Source: an uncultured Erysipelotrichaceae bacterium
GTDB lineage: Bacteria > Bacillota_I > Bacilli_A > RF39 > UBA660
Assembly (NCBI GenBank): GCA_902795755.1
Contig: CADBMO010000107.1
Span: 1 to 7,589, forward strand
Direction of reading: 5' to 3'
DNA length: 7,589 nucleotides
Positions within the stretch are counted from its first letter, which is position 1. Each line of letters starts with the position of its first letter. The translations under genes and the position numbers were made by a program. The notes beneath the pieces were generated by a model. It saw nothing but the letters and a program-made list of their open reading frames with translations, ran no database searches and was not told where the DNA came from. Below, piece by piece: positions 1-5,565 of this stretch.

Positions 1-1
1 A

Positions 2-376
2 TATTATAATGATACAGAGGCGACTAATATAAAATGTACTCAAATAGCACTTTCATCATTTAATAAACCTACAATTATTATTTTAGGTGGATTAGAGCGA
101 GGACAAGACTTTAACGAACTTTCACCTTACATAAAAAACGTAAAAGCAATAATTGCAATAGGTGAATGCAGAAAAAGAGTGGAAGATTATGCTAAGTCAT
201 TAAATATACCAGTATATACACATGAGTTTTTAAAAGATGGATTTAAAGAAATTCCACCAATAGCAAATCCAGGTGACGTAGTATTATTATCACCTGCATC
301 AGCATCTTGGGATCAATATAAAGAATGTGAAATAAGGGGCGCTGAATTTAAAAAATATGTTAGTGAATTAAAATAA
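2..376 (+). CDS. murD: UDP-N-acetylmuramoyl-L-alanine--D-glutamate ligase MurD, C-terminal part (5' truncated by window)
   Basis: The reading frame is open from the window edge to TAA at 374-376, giving the last 124 residues of a protein normally about 450 long. MurD is the cytoplasmic ATP-dependent ligase that adds D-glutamate to UDP-MurNAc-L-Ala during peptidoglycan precursor synthesis. The fragment is the end of the central domain plus the C-terminal domain. It shows the family motif NDTEATN (residues 3-9 of the fragment, usually NDSKATN), LGGLERGQDF (28-37) and LSPASASWDQYK (96-107), followed by E-x-RG and a short basic end. In characterised MurD the NDSKATN and LSPACAS motifs contribute to substrate binding. 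Two deviations are visible: Glu replaces the usual Lys in the first motif, and Ser replaces Cys in the second. The upstream part of the gene, and so its start and operon partners, lie outside the window. The terminator stem begins inside its last codon. Identification is firm. Confidence 0.95.
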   Translation, partial: YYNDTEATNIKCTQIALSSFNKPTIIILGGLERGQDFNELSPYIKNVKAIIAIGECRKRVEDYAKSLNIPVYTHEFLKDGFKEIPPIANPGDVVLLSPASASWDQYKECEIRGAEFKKYVSELK

Positions 377-398
377 GTCAATAATTGACTTATTTTTT
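371..398 (+). terminator. Rho-independent terminator of murD
   Basis: A perfect 11-bp inverted repeat (371-381 with 385-395) with a 3-nt loop is followed by T residues to 398. It starts in the last sense codon of murD and includes its stop codon. The stem is AT-rich, so its efficiency is uncertain. Its 3' arm also contains the -35 box of the next promoter. Confidence 0.75.
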
Positions 399-412
399 AA
401 TTTGTGTATAAT
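385..412 (+). promoter_or_regulatory. SigA-type promoter for paralogue A
   Basis: The -35 box TTGACT (385-390) and -10 box TATAAT (407-412) are separated by 16 bp. The -35 box lies within the right arm of the murD terminator. Transcription should start near 419-420, giving a leader of about 24 nt before the ATG at 443. Confidence 0.75.
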
Positions 413-427
413 AATTTTTGCCTAAAA

Positions 428-435
428 AGAGGGGG
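428..435 (+). promoter_or_regulatory. G-run ribosome binding site that fixes the start of paralogue A
   Basis: AGAGGGGG lies 7 nt before the ATG at 443. It supports that start over the in-frame GTG at 404, which falls upstream of the -10 box and so would not be transcribed from this promoter. A run of five G is an uncommon form of Shine-Dalgarno; the same style precedes paralogue B. Confidence 0.7.
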
Positions 436-442
436 AATAAAC

Positions 443-1921
443 ATGATAAAAGGAAAACTAAATAATAATACTAAAGATATTCTTAAAGAGTATTACGTAA
501 ATTATTATTTATTAAAAATTCAGTGTAATTTTTTAAAACCTGAAGATCACAGAGATGGTATTGAAAAATTGGTTGATGATTCTATAACATACTGTATGAA
601 TAATAATAAAGACAGATTTTTTAAGTATGTTGCAAATAAGTTTAACATATATAGATATAATAATAAATTGATTAATATGAGTCCAGAAGATATTTATAAT
701 TATTCATTACAAGATAATTACTTTAAAAATATATTTAAAGAATATTATGTAAATGTTATTATTACGAATACCAAATTAAATGCGAAGTCAGTTAATAATG
801 AACAAATAAGTAAATTACGTGAAATGATTATAAACGAAGTAGATAAAGCGGTTGATAGCAAAAAAAGTTACTTAACTTTTAGACATACCATAGCAAATAA
901 AGTGAATTCATTTTTAAGTGTTTTAGATATAAAGGGTAAAAAGTCTAAAGTAAGAAATGATATGATAGAAGCTAGAAATGGAAATATTAAAAAAATCAAT
1001 TATTTTAAAAGAATTTATGTTAAAGAATATGTATCAAGGGTCGAAGAATTTGATACAAAATTAACTAATGAAGAATTAAAAAAATACTTTAAAGCGTGTA
1101 TTCCAGCTTATATAGATTCTTATTTTAAAGATGCTGATAATAAACCATTATCTACCCTAAGAACGTATTTAGAAGCAAGGGTACAAAGAATAACTGGCAT
1201 ACTAACTGATGAGAACACATATATAAATTATGTTAGAAGGGTCCCAGAAGATTATGATAGAGTTTATGCTTATTATTTAGATAAGCTTCATTATTTAGTT
1301 GATGGATATGCTGGTGAACTTATTATTAAAGAATATGAAAGGTTAGTTAAATATTATATTGATAATAGTAGACTTAGTGTACCAATGGTAAAATATGTAA
1401 AAAACCATTTAAATATGTATATAAAGGATAAAAACAAACCTACCTATAACATAGATTTAGTATTAAGTGGAGATAAGTTAGAAAAGGCTAAAATGATAAG
1501 AGAATTATACTATTTAGTTGAGCACTATAAAGACATGTATCCATATTTTGATACATATAGAAATGTAACTAATGAATTAGAACATGTATATATTAAAGCA
1601 ATAAATTCATATTTTAATTCTAAACAAGATAGACCAATTACTTCGTATATTCATGGATTATTAAAACCTTTTTGTGAAAAGTATTATTACAGGACGATAA
1701 AGAATAACTCTCTTAGTAATTTAGTATTAATATTAAGAGATTATACTATATCAATGGATAATTATAAAAAGGCACATAGATTATCATTAACTGATAAAGC
1801 TAATCTTGATGAATATATGGGTATTGTCTTAGAAGATTATATTAGTAAAGGTAAGTATGTAGATAATAAAAAGTTTTTTGATGATAAAATAGATTATTAT
1901 CATAAGAATTTAAAAAGATAA
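443..1921 (+). CDS. Uncharacterised tyrosine-rich tandem-helical-repeat protein A (492 aa)
   Basis: I do not recognise this family. The protein has 492 residues, no signal peptide, no transmembrane segment and few cysteines, so it is probably cytoplasmic. It is rich in Lys, Asn, Asp and especially Tyr (54 of 492). By eye it consists of about six degenerate helical units, at roughly 11-73, 92-160, 185-252, 270-328, 347-418 and 425-492. Each unit has an aromatic first helix (KEYY or similar), a variable loop, a second helix usually ending in an aromatic residue, a polar turn, and a third helix often of the type Y-hydrophobic-x3-L. The whole chain aligns in order with protein B at 3798-5321: K-D-x-L-x-E-YY-x-N near residue 11, SGDK at 342-345, and YISKGKY (466-472) against YIEKGSY in B. 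It has its own promoter and RBS between murD and miaB, so it is probably transcribed alone. The start at 443 is chosen over the GTG at 404 because of the promoter and RBS position. Function is unknown. Confidence 0.85.
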   Translation: MIKGKLNNNTKDILKEYYVNYYLLKIQCNFLKPEDHRDGIEKLVDDSITYCMNNNKDRFFKYVANKFNIYRYNNKLINMSPEDIYNYSLQDNYFKNIFKEYYVNVIITNTKLNAKSVNNEQISKLREMIINEVDKAVDSKKSYLTFRHTIANKVNSFLSVLDIKGKKSKVRNDMIEARNGNIKKINYFKRIYVKEYVSRVEEFDTKLTNEELKKYFKACIPAYIDSYFKDADNKPLSTLRTYLEARVQRITGILTDENTYINYVRRVPEDYDRVYAYYLDKLHYLVDGYAGELIIKEYERLVKYYIDNSRLSVPMVKYVKNHLNMYIKDKNKPTYNIDLVLSGDKLEKAKMIRELYYLVEHYKDMYPYFDTYRNVTNELEHVYIKAINSYFNSKQDRPITSYIHGLLKPFCEKYYYRTIKNNSLSNLVLILRDYTISMDNYKKAHRLSLTDKANLDEYMGIVLEDYISKGKYVDNKKFFDDKIDYYHKNLKR

Positions 1922-1951
1922 ACAAATATTATTTAGTTAATATTTGTTTTT
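1920..1951 (+). terminator. Probable terminator after paralogue A
   Basis: An 11-bp inverted repeat (1920-1930 with 1939-1949) with an 8-nt loop overlaps the stop codon of gene A. Its T-run (1947-1951) is partly inside the 3' arm. The stem is almost entirely A/T, so it may be leaky and allow some read-through into miaB. Confidence 0.5.
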
Positions 1952-1952
1952 A

Positions 1953-1961
1953 TGTTATAAT
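1953..1961 (+). promoter_or_regulatory. Extended -10 promoter for miaB-ymcA
   Basis: TGTTATAAT is a perfect TATAAT (1956-1961) preceded by the TGn extension. No good -35 box is seen at the expected distance, where the sequence is the terminator loop and arm; the extended -10 may compensate. The predicted start near 1968 leaves a short leader containing the RBS GGGTGA (1974-1979). Confidence 0.6.
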
Positions 1962-1983
1962 TTAAAAGAAATCGGGTGATATT

Positions 1984-3408
1984 ATGCTAAAACCAAACTT
2001 TAAAGAAGCTAAAAAAAGAACAAAAGCTGAGATAAAAGTTTTAAGAGATGAATATATTGTAAGTGATGAAGCTAAAAAACTTGGAATAAATAAAAAATAT
2101 TTTATTAAAACCTATGGGTGTCAAATGAATGAACATGATAGTGAAATGATATCAGCAATATTAGAAGATATGAATTATACTAAAACAGATGATTATGAAG
2201 ATGCGGATTTAATCATTTTAAATACTTGTGCAATAAGAGAAAATGCTCATAATAAAACCTTTGGATTCCTAGGAAGAATTAAACACTTAAGGCAAACAAA
2301 ACCAAATTTATTAGTAGGACTTGCGGGCTGTATGTCACAAGAAGAGAGTGTGGTAGAAGAAATTATTAATAAATATAAATGGATGGATTTTGTTTTTGGG
2401 ACTCATAACATTCATAAACTACCAGAGATATTGCTTGACCATATAAACTCTAATAAGTTAGAAGTAAATGTGTTATCAAATGAAGGTAACATTATTGAAG
2501 ATGTTCCGTTCAAAAGAGATTCTAAATATAAAGCATGGGTTAATATAATGTTTGGTTGTGATAAGTTTTGTACGTATTGTATAGTACCATATACTCGTGG
2601 TAAGCAAAGAAGTAGAATGCCAGAAGATATTGTTAATGAAGTTAAAGAATTAATTAATCAAGGATATAAGGAAGTTACTTTATTGGGGCAAAATGTTAAT
2701 GCTTATGGTAAAGACTTTATAAATAGAGATTATAAAATGGAAAACTTATTAGAAGACGTTGCAAAAACTGGCATTGAAAGAGTTAGGTTTGTAACGAGTC
2801 ATCCTTGGGATTTTACTGATAACATGATTGATGTAATTGCTAAGTATGATAATATTTGTAATTACATACACTTACCAGTACAATCTGGTTCTTCTAAAAT
2901 ACTTAAATTAATGGGTAGAAGGTATACTAAAGAATCTTATTTAAAACTATATAATAAAATAAGAGAAAAGGTTAAAAATTGCTCCATAACAACTGATATT
3001 ATTGTAGGATTCCCTGGTGAAGAAAAAGAAGATTTTGAAGAAACATTAAAATTAGCAGAAGAATGTAAATTTGATTCAGCATTTACTTTTATTTATTCTC
3101 CAAGAGAAGGAACACCTGCTGCTAAAATGAAGGATAATGTATCTTTAAAAGAAAAAGAAAATAGACTGCATTCTTTAAATGACATAATAAATAAGTATGC
3201 AAAAGAAGCAAATGATAAGTTGGTTGGTAAGGTAATTTCAGTACTTTTAGAAAACGTAAGTGAAAAAGATGACTCTATGTTAGCAGGATATACAGATACT
3301 ATGAAGTTAGTAAATGTTAAAGCAGATAAAAAATATATTGGTAAAATAGTAAACGTTAAGATAACAGATGCAAAAACTTGGAGTTTAGATGGTGAAATAA
3401 ATGAATGA
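1984..3408 (+). CDS. miaB: tRNA-2-methylthio-N6-dimethylallyladenosine synthase MiaB
   Basis: This is a radical-SAM methylthiotransferase that converts i6A37 to ms2i6A37 in tRNAs reading UNN codons, in the cytoplasm. At 474 residues it fits the family, with the N-terminal extension common in Bacilli (YmcB). The N-terminal UPF0004 domain carries the auxiliary [4Fe-4S] cysteines C46 (TYGCQMNEHD), C82 (NTCAIRENA) and C116 (AGCMSQ). The radical-SAM domain has GCDKFCTYC with C192, C196 and C199, then the conserved VPYTRGKQRSR, the HLPVQSGS block (296-303) and VGFPGE (341-346). A TRAM RNA-binding domain fills about 405-474. The ATG at 1984 follows GGGTGA at 1974-1979. The gene ends in TGA and overlaps the next gene by 8 nt, which indicates translational coupling. 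No key residue is missing. Confidence 0.97.
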   Translation: MLKPNFKEAKKRTKAEIKVLRDEYIVSDEAKKLGINKKYFIKTYGCQMNEHDSEMISAILEDMNYTKTDDYEDADLIILNTCAIRENAHNKTFGFLGRIKHLRQTKPNLLVGLAGCMSQEESVVEEIINKYKWMDFVFGTHNIHKLPEILLDHINSNKLEVNVLSNEGNIIEDVPFKRDSKYKAWVNIMFGCDKFCTYCIVPYTRGKQRSRMPEDIVNEVKELINQGYKEVTLLGQNVNAYGKDFINRDYKMENLLEDVAKTGIERVRFVTSHPWDFTDNMIDVIAKYDNICNYIHLPVQSGSSKILKLMGRRYTKESYLKLYNKIREKVKNCSITTDIIVGFPGEEKEDFEETLKLAEECKFDSAFTFIYSPREGTPAAKMKDNVSLKEKENRLHSLNDIINKYAKEANDKLVGKVISVLLENVSEKDDSMLAGYTDTMKLVNVKADKKYIGKIVNVKITDAKTWSLDGEINE

Positions 3409-3727
3409 TATAAAAAAAGATATTGATTTATTATTTAATACTTTAAAAGAATCAAAGACGTATACCGAATACGTAGAGGTTGTAAATAAATTACATGCTA
3501 ATAAAAAAATAATGTCACTTATAAAAGAAATAAAAAAATTGCAAAAAATATTAGTTAATAATAAAGACAAGTTGGTGGATGAAGAATTACAAAAACTATA
3601 TGATGAATTAAATAATTATCCGCTATATCAAACATATTTAATAAAAAAAGACGAGTTAGAAGAAGAATTAAAAGAAATAAAAAACATGTTTGAATCATAT
3701 TTTAAAGAAGTATTAGAGATAAACTAA
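3401..3727 (+). CDS. ymcA: YmcA/YlbF-family protein (RicA-like)
   Basis: This small, all-helical cytoplasmic protein of 108 residues belongs to the YlbF/YmcA (Com_YlbF, DUF964) family. In Bacillus subtilis YmcA, YlbF and YaaT form the Ric complex, which acts with RNase Y in mRNA processing and affects competence, sporulation and biofilm formation. The family pattern is visible: an N-terminal helix, then IKEIKKLQK (41-49), a heptad-like linker helix, the NYPLYQTYL turn (72-80) and a final amphipathic helix that is likely coiled coil. There is no cysteine, so this subunit alone cannot ligate an Fe-S cluster. The ATG at 3401 lies inside the end of miaB, with GGTGA at 3391-3395 as RBS. The miaB-ymcA order matches ymcB-ymcA in B. 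subtilis, which favours YmcA over YlbF. The choice between these two rests on context and is less certain than the family. Confidence 0.82.
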   Translation: MNDIKKDIDLLFNTLKESKTYTEYVEVVNKLHANKKIMSLIKEIKKLQKILVNNKDKLVDEELQKLYDELNNYPLYQTYLIKKDELEEELKEIKNMFESYFKEVLEIN

Positions 3728-3744
3728 GCTATGCTTAGTTTTTT
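3721..3744 (+). terminator. Rho-independent terminator of the miaB-ymcA operon
   Basis: A perfect 9-bp stem (3721-3729 with 3733-3741) with a 3-nt loop is followed by a T-run (3739-3744, partly in the arm). It spans the ymcA stop codon. It is the clearest terminator apart from the T-box one. Confidence 0.8.
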
Positions 3745-3745
3745 C

Positions 3746-3773
3746 TTGACAAAAGCATTAAAATATATAAAAT
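3746..3773 (+). promoter_or_regulatory. SigA-type promoter for paralogue B
   Basis: A consensus -35 TTGACA (3746-3751) and a -10 TAAAAT (3768-3773) are spaced by 16 bp. The -35 box starts right after the ymcA terminator T-run. Transcription should start near 3780, leaving about 18 nt before the ATG. The same terminator-promoter-RBS layout and spacing precede paralogue A. Confidence 0.75.
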
Positions 3774-3786
3774 AAATGTATCAAAT

Positions 3787-3792
3787 GGGGGG
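3787..3792 (+). promoter_or_regulatory. G-run ribosome binding site of paralogue B
   Basis: Six consecutive G lie 5 nt before the ATG at 3798. This parallels the G-run RBS of paralogue A and differs from the AAAGGAGG of tyrS and the GGTGA-type sites of miaB and ymcA. Confidence 0.65.
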
Positions 3793-3797
3793 ATACC

Positions 3798-5321
3798 ATG
3801 AAAACTGTAATTATAGAAGATGAAAAAAATAAAGATTATTTAATAGAGTATTATACTAATAAACTAGTATTAAAACATAAAATAGCGAATAGATATTTTG
3901 TAGATACATATGATAAATGCTATAAATATGTATCAAAAGCAATAAACCATTACTTTGATAATAACTTAAAAGGTTCACTAGTTGTTTATATTTCATGTAA
4001 AACAAAATATTTAAATGATCAATTACATGGTTTTGAGATAAATAATTTAGCAATAGAAGCAAAGGATAATGAAATATTAAGAGATTATATAAAAGAGTAC
4101 TATAAGATAGCTTATAAATTACAGCTACAATGTTTAACTGATGAAAGTGATTATAAAATACGTAAAGTTTTAGATGAAATAGAAAAAATAGTTGATAGGT
4201 ATTTTGAATGTGATTCAAAAATGCCTATATCAATATATGTAACCAATAATGTGGCATGTTTGTTATATAAAAATAATATTTCTGTTTCAAATAACAAGTT
4301 TTCACAAGAATTAGATAATATTAAGGATAATAAAGAATTAGTCATAGAAGAACATGTTAATAAATTGTTTGAATCATTTAAATCAGTAAAGAATAATACC
4401 ATACTACCAGATAATGTGTTTTATTCATATATAAAAGAAATAATAGAAGAGCTTACTCAAAGTTATGTTAATAAAAAAGATACTAAACCTATTGTTTTCT
4501 ATTATGGACCACTAAAAAATAATGTATTAAGAAGGATTAATAATACAGAATTATTATTGGTTAGATATTTATCAAAACATAATGATTTTGATAATGAAAT
4601 AGCAGAATACTTATTAGAAAGTAATAGGGATTTGATTAATGATTTAGTAAATTCAAATGATAGAAAAATAATATTAAAAAATTATGTTAAGACAGATTTA
4701 AAAAACGATTTAATTAAGCATATTAAGAATAATCCAAATCTTAAGAAGTATAAGGCTGTGTATGGTATGCTGTTAAATAATTATTTAAATAAAATAACAA
4801 TTAAAGAAAGCCCGCTTGATTTAGAATTATTAAAAAGTGGTGATAAAGATGAGCTTGAGCATCTTATAGAATTATCAGAAAAATATAAGTTATATAAAAA
4901 CGATTACGTATTTTATGATGATAAAGAAGAAGTAGATAAAAAAGTAAATGATATATTTAATCAAGTAGTTGATTGTTATGCAAATCTTAATAGTAAATCT
5001 AATTATAAAAAATATATTTCTACGTTTATGAGAGATTGGCTTAAAGATTATAGTGCAGTTACTAAAAAGAAAAACTATGATTATTATAAAAAAAATATTA
5101 CAAGCACTTTCAATAATGTTGTTAGTAATTATATAAATAGTATTAAGGATAAAGAAAAAAAAGAAAGATTTATAAAATATGCTAAAAGAGTACTTGATAA
5201 TTATATAGAAAAAGGTAGTTATGGTAATTATAAAAAATACTTTGAAGCTATGATTATTAATTATGATGATACTATTCAAGAAGAAATAGAAAATAACTAT
5301 TATAAAAGATTGACAAAATAA
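3798..5321 (+). CDS. Uncharacterised tyrosine-rich tandem-helical-repeat protein B (507 aa), paralogue of A
   Basis: I do not recognise this family. The protein has 507 residues, with no signal peptide or transmembrane helix, and 49 tyrosines. It is a diverged paralogue of protein A (443-1921). Matching blocks occur in the same order: KDYLIEYYTN (12-21), IKEYY (98-102) after DN, TKPIVFYY (229-236) against NKPLSTLRTY in A, SGDKDELEHLIEL (347-359), and RVLDNYIEKGSYGNYKKYFE (464-483), where A has VLEDYISKGKY and KKFF. By eye there are about six helical units, near 12-75, 92-160, 178-247, 250-312, 345-420 and 428-507; the fourth is the most irregular. Several units end in a Y-hydrophobic-x3-L helix after a polar turn. 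The gene is monocistronic by its own promoter, with no clear terminator after it, so its transcript may run into the tyrS T-box leader. The -35 box of that leader lies in its last codons. Function is unknown. Confidence 0.85.
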   Translation: MKTVIIEDEKNKDYLIEYYTNKLVLKHKIANRYFVDTYDKCYKYVSKAINHYFDNNLKGSLVVYISCKTKYLNDQLHGFEINNLAIEAKDNEILRDYIKEYYKIAYKLQLQCLTDESDYKIRKVLDEIEKIVDRYFECDSKMPISIYVTNNVACLLYKNNISVSNNKFSQELDNIKDNKELVIEEHVNKLFESFKSVKNNTILPDNVFYSYIKEIIEELTQSYVNKKDTKPIVFYYGPLKNNVLRRINNTELLLVRYLSKHNDFDNEIAEYLLESNRDLINDLVNSNDRKIILKNYVKTDLKNDLIKHIKNNPNLKKYKAVYGMLLNNYLNKITIKESPLDLELLKSGDKDELEHLIELSEKYKLYKNDYVFYDDKEEVDKKVNDIFNQVVDCYANLNSKSNYKKYISTFMRDWLKDYSAVTKKKNYDYYKKNITSTFNNVVSNYINSIKDKEKKERFIKYAKRVLDNYIEKGSYGNYKKYFEAMIINYDDTIQEEIENNYYKRLTK

Positions 5322-5338
5322 TTAATAATTAATAAAAT
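5310..5338 (+). promoter_or_regulatory. SigA-type promoter for the T-box-tyrS unit
   Basis: TTGACA (5310-5315) and TAAAAT (5333-5338) are spaced by 17 bp. The -35 box is formed by the Leu-Thr codons just before the stop of paralogue B. The expected start near 5345 fits the 5' end of the T-box leader. Confidence 0.75.
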
Positions 5339-5344
5339 ATTAGT

Positions 5345-5550
5345 GTTAGCGTTGATAAAGAACAAAGTAGTATATATTTAGTTAAATAGAGATTATGTGG
5401 TTGGTGGAAACATAAAATTAATTATATATGAATTACATCTTTTGAGCTAAAACGTAATTCTGCGATAAAGATTTAAGTGCATACTATTAGTATGAATTAA
5501 GGTGGTACCGTGGGTTAATCTCATCCTTTACATAAGGATGAGTTTTTTTA
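5345..5550 (+). ncRNA. Tyrosine T-box riboswitch (leader of tyrS)
   Basis: This cis-acting leader senses uncharged tRNA-Tyr and switches between termination and antitermination. Visible elements, in order: the start of stem I with AAAGAAC (5357-5363); the AGAGA bulge motif (5388-5392); a distal hairpin with arms TATGT (5394-5398) and ACATA (5410-5414) around GGTTGGTGGAA; and a specifier loop with GAAT before the TAC codon (5434-5436). A stem III hairpin follows (5480-5485 with 5489-5494), then the T-box AAGGTGGTACCGTGG (5499-5513). TGGT (5503-5506) is complementary to the ACCA end of tRNA-Tyr, whose discriminator is A. AAGG in the T-box can pair with CCTT in the 5' arm of the terminator, forming the antiterminator. 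TTA is also readable one base earlier (5433-5435), but the downstream tyrS and the TGGT base support Tyr UAC. Confidence 0.93.
5520..5549 (+). terminator. T-box-controlled intrinsic terminator
   Basis: A perfect 9-bp stem (5520-5528 with 5534-5542), a 5-nt loop and seven T (5543-5549). Its 5' arm is also needed for the antiterminator, so it forms when tRNA-Tyr is charged. It should also stop read-through transcripts from paralogue B. Confidence 0.92.
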
Positions 5551-5565
5551 TAAAAGGAGGATAAT

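Noticed and set aside
404..442. GTG-started N-terminal extension of protein A by 13 residues
   Set aside because: The GTG overlaps the region just before the -10 box TATAAT, has no RBS, and would lie upstream of the predicted transcript start; the ATG at 443 has a G-run RBS.
3401..3408. Mycoplasma-type code with TGA as tryptophan
   Set aside because: miaB ends at TGA at the normal length for its family, Trp is encoded by TGG throughout, and murD indicates a walled bacterium.
3385..3570. Minus-strand open frame over the miaB/ymcA junction
   Set aside because: It is the antisense shadow of ymcA: Phe/Ile/Ser-rich because the + strand is A-rich, with no RBS or family pattern.
3856..4402. Two minus-strand open frames inside gene B
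   Set aside because: They mirror the Tyr/Asn/Lys-rich coding strand of B, overlap each other in different frames and have no promoter or RBS.
4890..5279. Minus-strand frame of 129 residues rich in Ile and Phe, looking like a membrane protein
   Set aside because: Hydrophobicity is an artefact of reading Lys/Asn/Tyr codons backwards; the + strand frame is conserved with protein A.
5433..5435. TTA as the T-box specifier (leucine)
   Set aside because: The overlapping TAC one base later fits the downstream tyrS, and the T-box TGGT fits a tRNA with discriminator A as in tRNA-Tyr.
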